Shown here in pieces: positions 25,081-32,689 of a DNA stretch of 64,000 bases. Source of the stretch: Salipaludibacillus neizhouensis (GTDB lineage Bacteria > Bacillota > Bacilli > Bacillales > Salisediminibacteriaceae); NCBI RefSeq assembly GCF_002886185.1, contig NZ_KZ614146.1:1534930-1598929 (forward strand), read 5' to 3'. The notes under the pieces are model-generated. The model ran no database searches, was not told the DNA's origin, and worked only from the letters and a program-made list of their open reading frames with translations. Within the stretch, counting starts at the first letter, position 1, and each line of letters opens with the position of its first letter. The position numbers and the translations under genes were made by a program.

Positions 25081-25134
25081 AGAAAGCGTCAAGAGAGTTG
25101 TCACCTTAAACTTTTTTATCTGTTAAAAAATAAA

Positions 25135-25163
25135 TTGACTTAATTTTAAATCGCACGTATGAT
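25135..25163 (+). promoter_or_regulatory. Promoter of the Mn2+ riboswitch transcript
   Basis: TTGACT (25135-25140), a 17-bp spacer and TATGAT (25158-25163) lie about 25 bp before the aptamer. Confidence 0.65.
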
Positions 25164-25185
25164 AAGATTACAAACTTCATACATA

Positions 25186-25348
25186 ATCTCCTAAAGGGGA
25201 GTAGCTTTTACAATATAGTCGTCATTTCGGAGTGAAAGCTCCCGGCTATATTGGCGACTGAAAAAGTTGTTAGCAAGACCTTTACATTGCGTAAAGGTCT
25301 TTTATTTTGTGGAAAACCTTTACTTCGGTAAAGGTTTTTTGTGTTTTT
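25186..25348 (+). ncRNA. yybP-ykoY manganese riboswitch with tandem terminators
   Basis: The aptamer shows the conserved CTAAAGGGGAGTAGC at the 5' side, GTCGTCATTTCGGAG, CTCCCGGCTATATTGGCGAC in the middle and TAGCAAGACCTTT at the 3' side, as in the yybP-ykoY class that senses Mn2+. The 3' arm is part of an intrinsic terminator (AAGACCTTTAC / GTAAAGGTCTTTT, 25275-25309). A second terminator AAAACCTTTACTTCGGTAAAGG plus T run follows (25313-25348). In this class Mn2+ binding prevents termination and turns the gene on. Downstream are a 43-residue membrane protein gene and a broken PAP2 gene. Confidence 0.9.
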
Positions 25349-25510
25349 AGAGATAAAGGCTCCGTTAAAAGGAAATAAAAAGAAGTGAATGTTGATAATA
25401 CAAAGGTTCTTAGTTTTAGAAGAAATGCAATTTCATGTAGATGAATGCAATCACATGAAACATGTTAGTGGTTACTCATTTTAAATCCTACCTAAAAGGA
25501 GAATGGTGAA

Positions 25511-25642
25511 ATGAAATCTGTTAAGAAATATGATGACGGAGTTAGTGAAGCATTAAGAGGATTAGTTATAGGGGTAATAATGATGGTTGTTGTCTTTTTA
25601 GTGCTTCACTTTGTTTTTGGTATTCAAGCTTTTGAAAACTAA
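25511..25642 (+). CDS. Small membrane protein (43 residues) under the Mn2+ riboswitch
   Basis: ATG 25511 has AAAAGGAG nine bases upstream. The product MKSVKKYDDGVSEALRGLVI continues into one hydrophobic helix and ends HFVFGIQAFEN. It is the first gene after the manganese riboswitch, 160 bp downstream of the second terminator. Start, site and single-helix composition support a real gene. I do not recognise the family; a role tied to manganese is inferred only from position. Confidence 0.6.
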   Translation: MKSVKKYDDGVSEALRGLVIGVIMMVVVFLVLHFVFGIQAFEN

Positions 25643-25687
25643 AGCGGAAATTGTTCCCCTTTTAATTGTGTGAATGGGAGAAATGTG

Positions 25688-25961
25688 ATGACGACATCCA
25701 CAGATTTTATCATGATTGGTTTTACAACACTTGGTAGTATAGAATTTATTGCGAGTTCCGTTTTCGTGTTGGTGTTAGCCCTGTTGTATAGAAATAGAAA
25801 GTATTTTAGAGATGCTGCCTGGTGCTGAACGAGCGATTGAAACATTCCATGGTAGTTTTGAAATGACTTGCTATAGTTTTCCGAGTGGACATACGATGAG
25901 AGCATCACTCTTTTTCTTCACAATAATTTTCTTAAAGGAACATAAACGAATAATAGTATAG
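25688..25961 (+). pseudogene. PAP2-family phosphatase, internally deleted
   Basis: ATG 25688 opens MTTSTDFIMIGFTTLGSIEF with a membrane helix and runs into a TGA at 25826-25828. In the +1 frame the PAP2 signature region appears: YSFPSGHTMRASLFFFTIIF, ending at the TAG at 25959-25961. Intact PAP2 enzymes have roughly 90-100 residues between these parts, including the first catalytic motif, so an internal deletion with frame change has occurred. The final TAG is shared with the start of a REP-like repeat. Confidence 0.7.
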
Positions 25962-25970
25962 GGGACCAAG

Positions 25971-26022
25971 TGGACGGTTCTCTGCTTCTTTGAACGTTTC
26001 AAGGAGGCAGAGAACCGTCCCT
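25971..26022. repeat. REP-like hairpin repeat (family 1), complete
   Basis: Arms GGACGGTTCTCTGCTTC and GGCAGAGAACCGTCC surround a loop with GAACGTTTC. The loop resembles that of the copy at 31909-31961. It lies between the broken PAP2 gene and the LacI operator region. Confidence 0.88.
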
Positions 26023-26037
26023 TTATTTCTAATAAAT

Positions 26038-26151
26038 TGTAATCCGTTACATTTTAATTAATTCCCTATATATCAATGTTTTTGTCAATAAATAAATAAA
26101 CATTGACAATAAAAATGTAATCCATTACTATAAAGTTGAAAGCGGTTACAT
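26038..26151 (+). promoter_or_regulatory. Promoter, two operators and cre site of the LacI-controlled sugar operon
   Basis: The perfect palindrome TGTAATCCGTTACA (26038-26051) and a near copy TGTAATCCATTACT (26116-26129) are centred 78 bp apart. The second lies in the spacer of a promoter TTGACA (26103-26108), 17 bp, TACTAT (26126-26131). TTGAAAGCGGTTACAT (26136-26151) fits the CcpA cre consensus just downstream. The spacing suggests looping by the LacI-family protein encoded next. Operator ownership is inference. Confidence 0.75.
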
Positions 26152-26176
26152 AATCGGAGGGAGAGGGACATTCAAA

Positions 26177-27166
26177 ATGGCTAATATACATCAAGTTGCA
26201 AAACATGCTGGGGTGTCCGTAGCTACAGTGTCCAGAGTGTTGAATGGTCAAGATACGGTGACTCCAAAAACGAGAATAAAAGTCGAAGCTGCAATTAAAC
26301 AATTTAATTATGAACCTAGTATGTTAGGAAGAAACTTGAGAAATTCGGAAAGTCGATTATTATTAGTGCTCATACCTAAAATATCAAATCCCTTCTATTC
26401 CGAAATAATTAATGGCATTGAAACAACAGCAATTAAAAATGGTTACAATATTATTTTATGTGAGACGGATTCAAAACCGGAAAGGGAAAATATTTATTTT
26501 GATCTCGTTCGTAATAAAATGACTGACGGAATTATTTCCATGGATCCAGCAGTTAATGTGGAGTCGTTAACAAAACTTGCAGAATCATATTCTATTATTC
26601 AGTGCAGTGAATACGTGGTAGATAGTGGTATCCCGTATGTCACCATTGACAACGAGGAAGCAGCCTATAAAGCAGTGAAACATTTACTGAAAATCGGTCA
26701 TTCAAAAATAGCACTTATGAATTCAGATGAAAGGTACCTCTATGCTCGTCAGCGTGAGCTAGGTTATCGTAAAGCTTTAAAGGAACAAAATATCGTGGTT
26801 AACGAGGATTGGATTTATTATACGCAGGAATTGGGGTTTGAAAATGGGCAACAGGCTATGAGAAAAATTTTGATGCAAGATGAGAAACCGACTGCTGTTT
26901 TTGCTGTGTCAGACCTTTTAGCGATTGGTGCCTTAAAAGAATTGAACAGTCGTGGGCTAAAAGTTCCTGAAGAAATGGCTCTCATTGGATTCGATAAAAT
27001 TGAGTTTTCTAACATGACGCAGCCAACATTAACAACTGTTGCGCAACCAATGTATAAAATGGGTACGGTTGCAGCGAATATGCTGATTAATAAAATTAAA
27101 GGAGAATATGTTGACAATGTAATTCTTGATCATGAATTAGTGATTAGGGAATCTACTCTGGGTTAA
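26177..27166 (+). CDS. LacI-family transcriptional regulator
   Basis: A 329-residue regulator with the LacI helix-turn-helix at the N-terminus (IHQVAKHAGVSVATVSRVLNG) and a periplasmic-binding-protein-like sensor domain (PKISNPFYSEIINGIE, VTIDNEEAAYKAVKHLL, AVSDLLAIGALKEL, LIGFDKIEFSNMTQP). It is the first gene of an ABC importer operon and presumably represses it through the TGTAATCC-type palindromes upstream. The start ATG 26177 has GGAGGGAG upstream. The effector sugar cannot be told from the sequence. Confidence 0.92.
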   Translation: MANIHQVAKHAGVSVATVSRVLNGQDTVTPKTRIKVEAAIKQFNYEPSMLGRNLRNSESRLLLVLIPKISNPFYSEIINGIETTAIKNGYNIILCETDSKPERENIYFDLVRNKMTDGIISMDPAVNVESLTKLAESYSIIQCSEYVVDSGIPYVTIDNEEAAYKAVKHLLKIGHSKIALMNSDERYLYARQRELGYRKALKEQNIVVNEDWIYYTQELGFENGQQAMRKILMQDEKPTAVFAVSDLLAIGALKELNSRGLKVPEEMALIGFDKIEFSNMTQPTLTTVAQPMYKMGTVAANMLINKIKGEYVDNVILDHELVIRESTLG

Positions 27167-27180
27167 ACGTTGGCTAAGAA

Positions 27181-27219
27181 TAGCGCTCTGTTATTAATAA
27201 GATTTAATAGTAGAGCGCT
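27181..27219 (+). other. Stem-loop between regulator and binding protein genes
   Basis: AGCGCTCTGTTATTA pairs with TAATAGTAGAGCGCT around a short loop (one G-U-type mismatch). There is no T run, so it may stabilise or process the message rather than terminate it. Confidence 0.55.
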
Positions 27220-27283
27220 GGCCTTAGTTGTGAACGGTTACATCAATGGGCGGCCTAAAAAAAGACGGAGGGGTGAATTTTTT

Positions 27284-28303
27284 ATGAAGAAATTACTGAT
27301 TTTGTTTCTGTTTTTATTTGTAGTAACTGTACTTACAGCATGTGGTGGAAACGAAGATAGTGGTGGTGATGTCGAAGAAACAGATCAAGCTAACGAGAAT
27401 ACCGCTGGGGAAAATAATGTTAAGGAAGAAGCAACCGATTTGGTAATTGGTATCTCTTTGCCGGATGCTACTCACGGATGGATGGGTGCTCTCATTGATA
27501 ATGCTGAACAACAGGCGAAAGAAATTAAAGAAAGTGAAGGCATTGATTATATTATGACAAATGCAGCAGATCCGAACTCTCAGGCTAATGATGTGGATGA
27601 TTTGATTTCACAAGGTGTTGACGTGATTGTTATGCTTCCTATCGAATCAGCAGCACTTTCTCCAGTAGGACAGAAAATTAAAGATGCTGGGATCCCTCTT
27701 GTGATTGTAGATCGTGAACTTGAAAATGATGCGGCCGATGTTGTTGTCAAAGGGGATAATGAAGGAATCGGCATTAATGCTGGTAAATACTTTATTGAAC
27801 AATTAAATGGAGAAGGTAAAGTAGTTGAAATTGAAGGCCCTCCAAGCTCTGTAACAAATCAAAGAGGCTCTGGGTTCAAGGAAGCGATGGAAGGAGAAGA
27901 AGGCATCGAGATTGTTGCTTCACAAAGCGGCGACTTTTCGACGGAAACATCTTTAGAAGTGATGCAAAATATATTGCAGGCGCAGCCGGAAATTGATGCC
28001 GTATTTACCCAAGATGACGGAATGGCGTTAGGTGTCCTTCAGGCAATTAAAGAAGCTGGACGGGATGACATTCAGTTTGTCACTGGTGCCGGTGGAGCTA
28101 AAGCTGTATTTGAAGATATACAAGATGAGGGCTTAATGTCAGCAACCTTCCTGTATTCTCCAACTATGGTTAGAGACGGCGTACAGATCGCAGCAGATAT
28201 CGCTAAAGGCGAAGAACCTGAAGAGACAATGGTAGTCAAAGAAGCTACGCAAGTTACAAAAGAAAATGTTGATGAATATTATGATCCGGAGTCTAAGTTC
28301 TAA
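27284..28303 (+). CDS. Sugar ABC transporter substrate-binding lipoprotein (RbsB/MglB type)
   Basis: A 339-residue binding protein of the type-1 periplasmic-binding fold. The signal peptide ends in the lipobox LTAC (Cys about residue 20), followed by an acidic linker. Core motifs: VIGISLPDATHGWMGALIDNA, DVDDLISQGVDVIVMLP, VIVDRELEND, VVEIEGPPSSVTNQRGSGF and AVFTQDDGMALGV. ATG 27284 has GGAGGGG upstream; a longer frame from 27170 overlaps the stem-loop and is unlikely. Ligand class is ribose/galactose-like or inositol-like sugars. Confidence 0.9.
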   Translation: MKKLLILFLFLFVVTVLTACGGNEDSGGDVEETDQANENTAGENNVKEEATDLVIGISLPDATHGWMGALIDNAEQQAKEIKESEGIDYIMTNAADPNSQANDVDDLISQGVDVIVMLPIESAALSPVGQKIKDAGIPLVIVDRELENDAADVVVKGDNEGIGINAGKYFIEQLNGEGKVVEIEGPPSSVTNQRGSGFKEAMEGEEGIEIVASQSGDFSTETSLEVMQNILQAQPEIDAVFTQDDGMALGVLQAIKEAGRDDIQFVTGAGGAKAVFEDIQDEGLMSATFLYSPTMVRDGVQIAADIAKGEEPEETMVVKEATQVTKENVDEYYDPESKF

Positions 28304-28317
28304 ACAGACTTTTAGAA

Positions 28318-28360
28318 GGAAATACAATAATTGAACCATAGCTTATTGTATTTCCTTTTC
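28318..28360 (+). terminator. Intrinsic terminator after the binding protein gene
   Basis: GGAAATACAATAA and TTATTGTATTTCC form a perfect 13-bp stem followed by TTTTC. It would reduce transcription of the ATPase and permease relative to the binding protein. Confidence 0.88.
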
Positions 28361-28370
28361 TTATAAGGTA

Positions 28371-28523
28371 AGAATTTATAAGTTGACAGCTATCTTTACG
28401 CCACGCTTCAAGGGAAGTTCGCCTCCTTTCGAGTAGCACCTACACTCACTACGTAGGTGCTACTCGGGGCTGGTTTTAAAGATCACGCTGTCTTTAATAA
28501 AAGACGCTTTGCGTTTTTCTTAA
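28371..28523 (+). repeat. Structured repeat family 2, complete copy
   Basis: The head CAGCTATCTTTACGCCAC and the 3' GATCACGCTGTCTTTAATAA are as in 950-1079. The inner hairpin is different (GAGTAGCACCTAC / GTAGGTGCTACTC). The tail is ACGC-TTT-GCGT with TTTTCTTAA. It sits in the leader of the ATPase gene, ending 16 bp before its ATG. Confidence 0.75.
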
Positions 28524-28538
28524 ATAAGGGGCGATTAT

Positions 28539-30053
28539 ATGTCTGAACATTCATTATTAACGATGACGAATATAAACAAGTCTTTTAATCGTGTAACTGT
28601 TTTAAAGGATGTTAAGTTATGTGTAGAACAGGGAGAAGTTCACGCTTTATTAGGAGAAAATGGTGCCGGTAAATCTACTTTGATGAATATACTTGGCGGG
28701 GTTTTGCAACCTGATGAGGGCTCGATTTACCTTAATGGAAAAGAAGTGAAAATGTTGAACCCAAGATTAGCACAGAGTAATGGCATTAGTTTTATCCACC
28801 AGGAACTTAATGTGGTAGCAGATCTGGCAATATATGAAAATATGTTTTTGGGAGTTGAGCTTCGCAACAAGTTTGGCTTTTTAAATGTACGCGACATGTG
28901 TGATAAAACAACCGAAATTATGACTAAATTAGGTGTGGATATTGATCCAAAAGAATATGTCCGAAATTTAGATACGTCGTATAAACAATTAATTGAAATA
29001 GCCAAAGCTCTATTGCACAATTCATCAATTATCATTATGGATGAACCGACATCAGCTTTAGCGGAGCATGAGGTCGAACGACTATTTGATTTAATGAGAA
29101 AACTTAAGGAGTCAGGTGTCTCTATTATTTATATTTCCCATAAGTTAAAGGAAATTCAAGCAGTATGTGACAGTTATACCATTTTGCGTGATGGTGAAAT
29201 GGTAGGGAGCGGAAAAGTAAAAGAAGGAAGCTTGGAAACTATAACAAAACTGATGGTAGGAAAATCTGTTTCAGACAAGCGTCTTTATCAAGAACATGAA
29301 TTAGGTGCGAAAATATTAGAAGTGAAAAATTTATCAAGTCCAGGTTTATTTAAGCAGATTGATTTTACACTCCATCAAGGGGAAATACTTGGCTTTACAG
29401 GACTAGCAGGAGATGGTCGATCGGAGCTGTTTGAAAGTATTTTTGGTTTTCGGAAAAACTACACCGGTGAAATTAAAGTGAATAATGAAGTAGTTAAAAT
29501 AAATCATCCTAAAAAAGCATTAAAAGCGGGCATCGGACTTGTACCAAAGGATAGAAAAGAAAATGCTATTATCAAAGATTTAAGTGTGATTCATAATATG
29601 AGTTTATCTTCCATGGGGCATTTTGAAAAAAAGGGCTTTATTCATGAAAAAACGGAAAAAGACAGGTTTCAGCATTACAAGGATCAATTAAATATAAAAG
29701 TACACGATCCTAATGTGACGATCGACAAGTTAAGCGGTGGTAATCAACAAAAGGTCGTTATTGCGAAGTGGTTAGAGGTTAATGCAAATGTGATCATTTT
29801 TGATAATCCAACGCAAGGAATAGATGTTGGGGCAAAGACAGAGATATACGAGCACATTGTTCAATTGGCCGAACAAGGAAAAGCCATCATTATTCTGTCC
29901 TCGGAGGCTCCGGAAGTTCTTAGAATTTGTCACAATATCAATGTGATGTATCACGGTGAGATCATTGCCAGATTTAAGCGAGAGGATGCTAGCGAAGACG
30001 AGATTATGGGCTATGCAACGGGCGCAAAGAAGGAGGCAGAAATCATTGGCTAA
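28539..30053 (+). CDS. Sugar ABC transporter ATP-binding protein (RbsA/MglA type)
   Basis: A 504-residue protein with two fused ATPase domains. The first has Walker A GENGAGKST, and Walker B in IIIMDEPTSAL. The second has the degenerate Walker A GLAGDGRSELFES and LSGGNQQKVVIAKWL with FDNPTQGIDVGAK, typical of the RbsA/MglA family. The start ATG 28539 has AAGGGGCG upstream. The permease gene starts at a TTG inside its last codons. The ATPase itself is intact, but the permease is not, so the importer is probably inactive. Confidence 0.92.
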   Translation: MSEHSLLTMTNINKSFNRVTVLKDVKLCVEQGEVHALLGENGAGKSTLMNILGGVLQPDEGSIYLNGKEVKMLNPRLAQSNGISFIHQELNVVADLAIYENMFLGVELRNKFGFLNVRDMCDKTTEIMTKLGVDIDPKEYVRNLDTSYKQLIEIAKALLHNSSIIIMDEPTSALAEHEVERLFDLMRKLKESGVSIIYISHKLKEIQAVCDSYTILRDGEMVGSGKVKEGSLETITKLMVGKSVSDKRLYQEHELGAKILEVKNLSSPGLFKQIDFTLHQGEILGFTGLAGDGRSELFESIFGFRKNYTGEIKVNNEVVKINHPKKALKAGIGLVPKDRKENAIIKDLSVIHNMSLSSMGHFEKKGFIHEKTEKDRFQHYKDQLNIKVHDPNVTIDKLSGGNQQKVVIAKWLEVNANVIIFDNPTQGIDVGAKTEIYEHIVQLAEQGKAIIILSSEAPEVLRICHNINVMYHGEIIARFKREDASEDEIMGYATGAKKEAEIIG

Positions 30054-30850
30054 TCCAGAACTAAAACATGGTGATCAGCAACCGAAATCACAGTCTAAAA
30101 TAAAGACGAGCAGGCTTTCATGGTTATGGTCGGAGTACAGTGTTGTGATTGCATTTTTATTAATCTATGTTGTTGCAGCAATTATGAATCCACGTTTTAT
30201 AGAAATGAATAACCAAATAAATATATTAATGCAGGTGTCCATTATTGGAATTATCGCGTTAGGCATGACGGTTGTCATGCTGTCAGGTGGTATTGATTTA
30301 TCCGTTGGTTCTGTCCTGGCTTTCGTTGGGGTAGTGACTGTGTTAGCTTTAAATGCATCAGGCAGCATTATTGTAGCTGTTATCGTTGCTTTTTCTGTTG
30401 GTGCTTTAGCTGGTTGTCTTAATGGTTTGATGGTAGCCAAAGGGAAAATTGCATCTTTTATTGCCACGCTGGGCATGATGGCAGCAGCTTGGTAGTAATG
30501 AAAAAGCAGCGTTATTGTCAACCATTCGCGTGGACCGAGTAAAAATTGGTGTATATAGCCTGGCGGGACTATTAGTCAGTTTGGCAGCAATTATTGAGAC
30601 ATCACGGCTCAACTCCATTTCTTCATCCAGTTCCGGTCAGGCATATGAACTCGATGCGATTGCTGCTGTAATTATTGGCGGCACGCGAATGACTGGTGGG
30701 CGCGGGAAAATAATCGGCACTTTATTCGGCGTGTTAATTTTAGGTATTTTGAATAACATGATGAACCTTATGAACGTTTCTCCGCACCTTCAAGGATTTG
30801 TTAAAGGTCTAATCATTATCGTCGCTGTTGTCTTTCAAAAGCGCGAGTAG
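30046..30850 (+). pseudogene. Sugar ABC transporter permease (RbsC type), internally deleted and frameshifted
   Basis: TTG 30046, with AAGGAGG before it, opens LANPELKHGDQQPKSQ and the first half of an RbsC-type permease (VSIIGIIALGMTVVMLSGGI to IASFIATLGMMAAA). The frame ends at TAG 30493-30495. The other half continues in the +1 frame from about 30490 as GSNEKAALLSTIRVDRVKIG to VKGLIIIVAVVFQKRE, stop 30850. Relatives have about 55-60 residues between these parts (helices 5-6), so roughly 170 bp are missing. The operon therefore lacks a working channel unless another permease substitutes. Confidence 0.82.
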
Positions 30851-30862
30851 GAGGGTATTAAT

Positions 30863-31897
30863 TTGGGATTAAAGGTAGGTATTATCGGTTGTGGTTCGAT
30901 TACAAAGTTTCGCCATGGTCCAGAATATCAGGCGAATCCATATGTAAGTGAACTCGTGTTTTTTGATCGGAATCCAGAAAGAGCAAAAGCTTTAGCAGAA
31001 CAATTCGGAGGTTCTGTTGTCCAATCAGCAGAAGAGATATTGCAAGACGCCTCGGTAGATTTAGTGAGTGATTGCTCTTCCAACGAATCACATGAAATTT
31101 TTTCAACCGAAGCGTTATTAGCTGGAAAGCATGTCTTGTGCGAAAAACCAATTGCTTTAACACTTGAAGGTGCAGGTAAAATAGTTGAAGCGCAAAAGAA
31201 ATCTCAGAAAAAATTAATGATTGATCATAATCAACGTTTTACACCCGCTCATCAAAAAGCGAAAGAAATTATTTTGAGTGAAAGTCTTGGTAAGGTATTA
31301 ACATTTAAAACAACTTTTGGTCATTCTGGTCCTGAATTCTGGGGAGTGAATAAATCAAACAATACGTGGTTTTTCAAAAAGGATCGATCCGGTTTAGGAG
31401 TAGCAGGGGATTTGGGTACACATAAGATTGATATACTTCATTATTTGCTCGACGATGAAATTCAAGAGGTGAGTGCTTTTCAAGGAGCACTTGATAAGGT
31501 AGATGAACATGGTGAATCGATTGAAGTGTGTGATAACCTGGTTTGCAGCTTGAAAACAAAAAAAGGACGGATAGGGACTGCCTCCTTCTCGTGGACGTAT
31601 TATGGCGAAGAAGATAATAGTACCTTCATATATTGTGAAAAAGGAGTGCTAAAAATCTATCACGATCCGGAATTTCAACTGGAGGTAATCACACAAACGG
31701 GAGAAGAAGTGAAGTATAAGTTAGAAACCGTGATGACAAATGCTAATCAAACAAACACGGGTGTGATCGATGCTTTTGTAGATTGCGTTCGTCTTGATCA
31801 ACCTCCGCAAGTGACAGGAGAAGACGCATTATTATCGTTGAAAGTCGTGTTAGCCTTGCTGGAATCAGCAAATACAAAAAAGGTCATCACAGTTTAA
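30863..31897 (+). CDS. Gfo/Idh/MocA-family oxidoreductase
   Basis: A 344-residue NAD(P)-dependent sugar dehydrogenase. The Rossmann motif VGIIGCGSITKFRHGP is at the start and CEKPIALT contains the catalytic lysine. The C-terminal domain contains SGLGVAGDLGTHKIDILHYLL. It is the last gene of the ABC operon, starting at TTG 30863 with GGAGGG upstream, and probably oxidises the imported sugar or inositol-like compound. The substrate is unknown. Confidence 0.88.
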   Translation: MGLKVGIIGCGSITKFRHGPEYQANPYVSELVFFDRNPERAKALAEQFGGSVVQSAEEILQDASVDLVSDCSSNESHEIFSTEALLAGKHVLCEKPIALTLEGAGKIVEAQKKSQKKLMIDHNQRFTPAHQKAKEIILSESLGKVLTFKTTFGHSGPEFWGVNKSNNTWFFKKDRSGLGVAGDLGTHKIDILHYLLDDEIQEVSAFQGALDKVDEHGESIEVCDNLVCSLKTKKGRIGTASFSWTYYGEEDNSTFIYCEKGVLKIYHDPEFQLEVITQTGEEVKYKLETVMTNANQTNTGVIDAFVDCVRLDQPPQVTGEDALLSLKVVLALLESANTKKVITV

Positions 31898-31908
31898 AGT
31901 AAGGAGCA

Positions 31909-31961
31909 GGGGACGGTTCTCTGCTTCTTTTTGCGTTTCAAGGAAGCAGAGAACCGTCCCC
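31909..31961. repeat. REP-like hairpin repeat (family 1), complete
   Basis: Arms GGGGACGGTTCTCTGCTTC and the full complement, with a loop containing TTTGCGTTTCAAG, 11 bp after the oxidoreductase stop. It may also serve as an RNA 3' end structure. Confidence 0.92.
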
Positions 31962-32070
31962 AAAATTCCTTTCATAATACTTGGAACAATGAGCCATCCT
32001 ACATATATCGATAAGATTCATTACATATTTTAAGAATAGACGTAGAAAAGTGTCGAAGGAGTGAAGCGAC

Positions 32071-32679
32071 TTGGATTTACACTTTATATGGAAAGCCGTG
32101 GTCATTGTTATTGGCGGGGTACTTATTTTGCGATTGGCGGGAAGAAAATCAATTTCTCAACTGACGGTTGCTCAGACAGTGATGATGGTAGCTGTTGGTT
32201 CATTAATTATTCAGCCAGTTGGCGACAGAAATATTTGGATTACGATGGTGATTACACTTTTACTTGTACTTACATTAATTTTCATTGAATATATTGTGTT
32301 GAAATTTGACAACCTTGAAGGGTTTATATACAGCAAAGCAGTCTTAGTCGTTGAAAACGGTCAAATAAATGTAAAAAACTTAAGAAAGTTACGTTTATCA
32401 GTGGATATGCTTGAGGTGCGATTGAGACAGCAAAGTGTGCAAAGGATCAGCGATTTACAATGGGCGACGATCGAATCGAATGGTCAGTTAGGCTTTATGC
32501 TAAAGCCTGAAAAGCAATATTCTACCAAAGAAGATATTCAAAAATTGATGATGATGATGCAGTCAAACGCTTCCCAGTCTTTCACTGAAAATCAAACGAA
32601 AGCTTATGAATCAAATGATATTTTTATGGAGGTAACCAAAAATAAACACGAGGAAGAACCTCCAGATTATTTGAAATGA
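32071..32679 (+). CDS. DUF421 membrane protein (YetF/YrbG-like)
   Basis: A 202-residue protein with three N-terminal membrane helices and a C-terminal soluble DUF421 domain. Recognisable are LRLAGRKSISQLTVAQTVMMVAVGS, GFIYSKAVLVVENGQINVKNL and LRQQSVQRISDLQWATIESNGQLGF. Function of the family is not settled; B. subtilis members are linked to spore and envelope biology. The start is TTG 32071 with GAAGGAG upstream. It is followed after 10 bp by a ClC gene, so the two are probably cotranscribed. Confidence 0.85.
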   Translation: MDLHFIWKAVVIVIGGVLILRLAGRKSISQLTVAQTVMMVAVGSLIIQPVGDRNIWITMVITLLLVLTLIFIEYIVLKFDNLEGFIYSKAVLVVENGQINVKNLRKLRLSVDMLEVRLRQQSVQRISDLQWATIESNGQLGFMLKPEKQYSTKEDIQKLMMMMQSNASQSFTENQTKAYESNDIFMEVTKNKHEEEPPDYLK

Positions 32680-32689
32680 GGAGTCTTGC

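Noticed and set aside
24862-25104. Open frame of 80 codons on the minus strand
   Set aside because: It runs through pieces of repeat families 2 and 3 (LRKTALQS, GKPEEAW), so the reading is explained by repeats rather than a gene.
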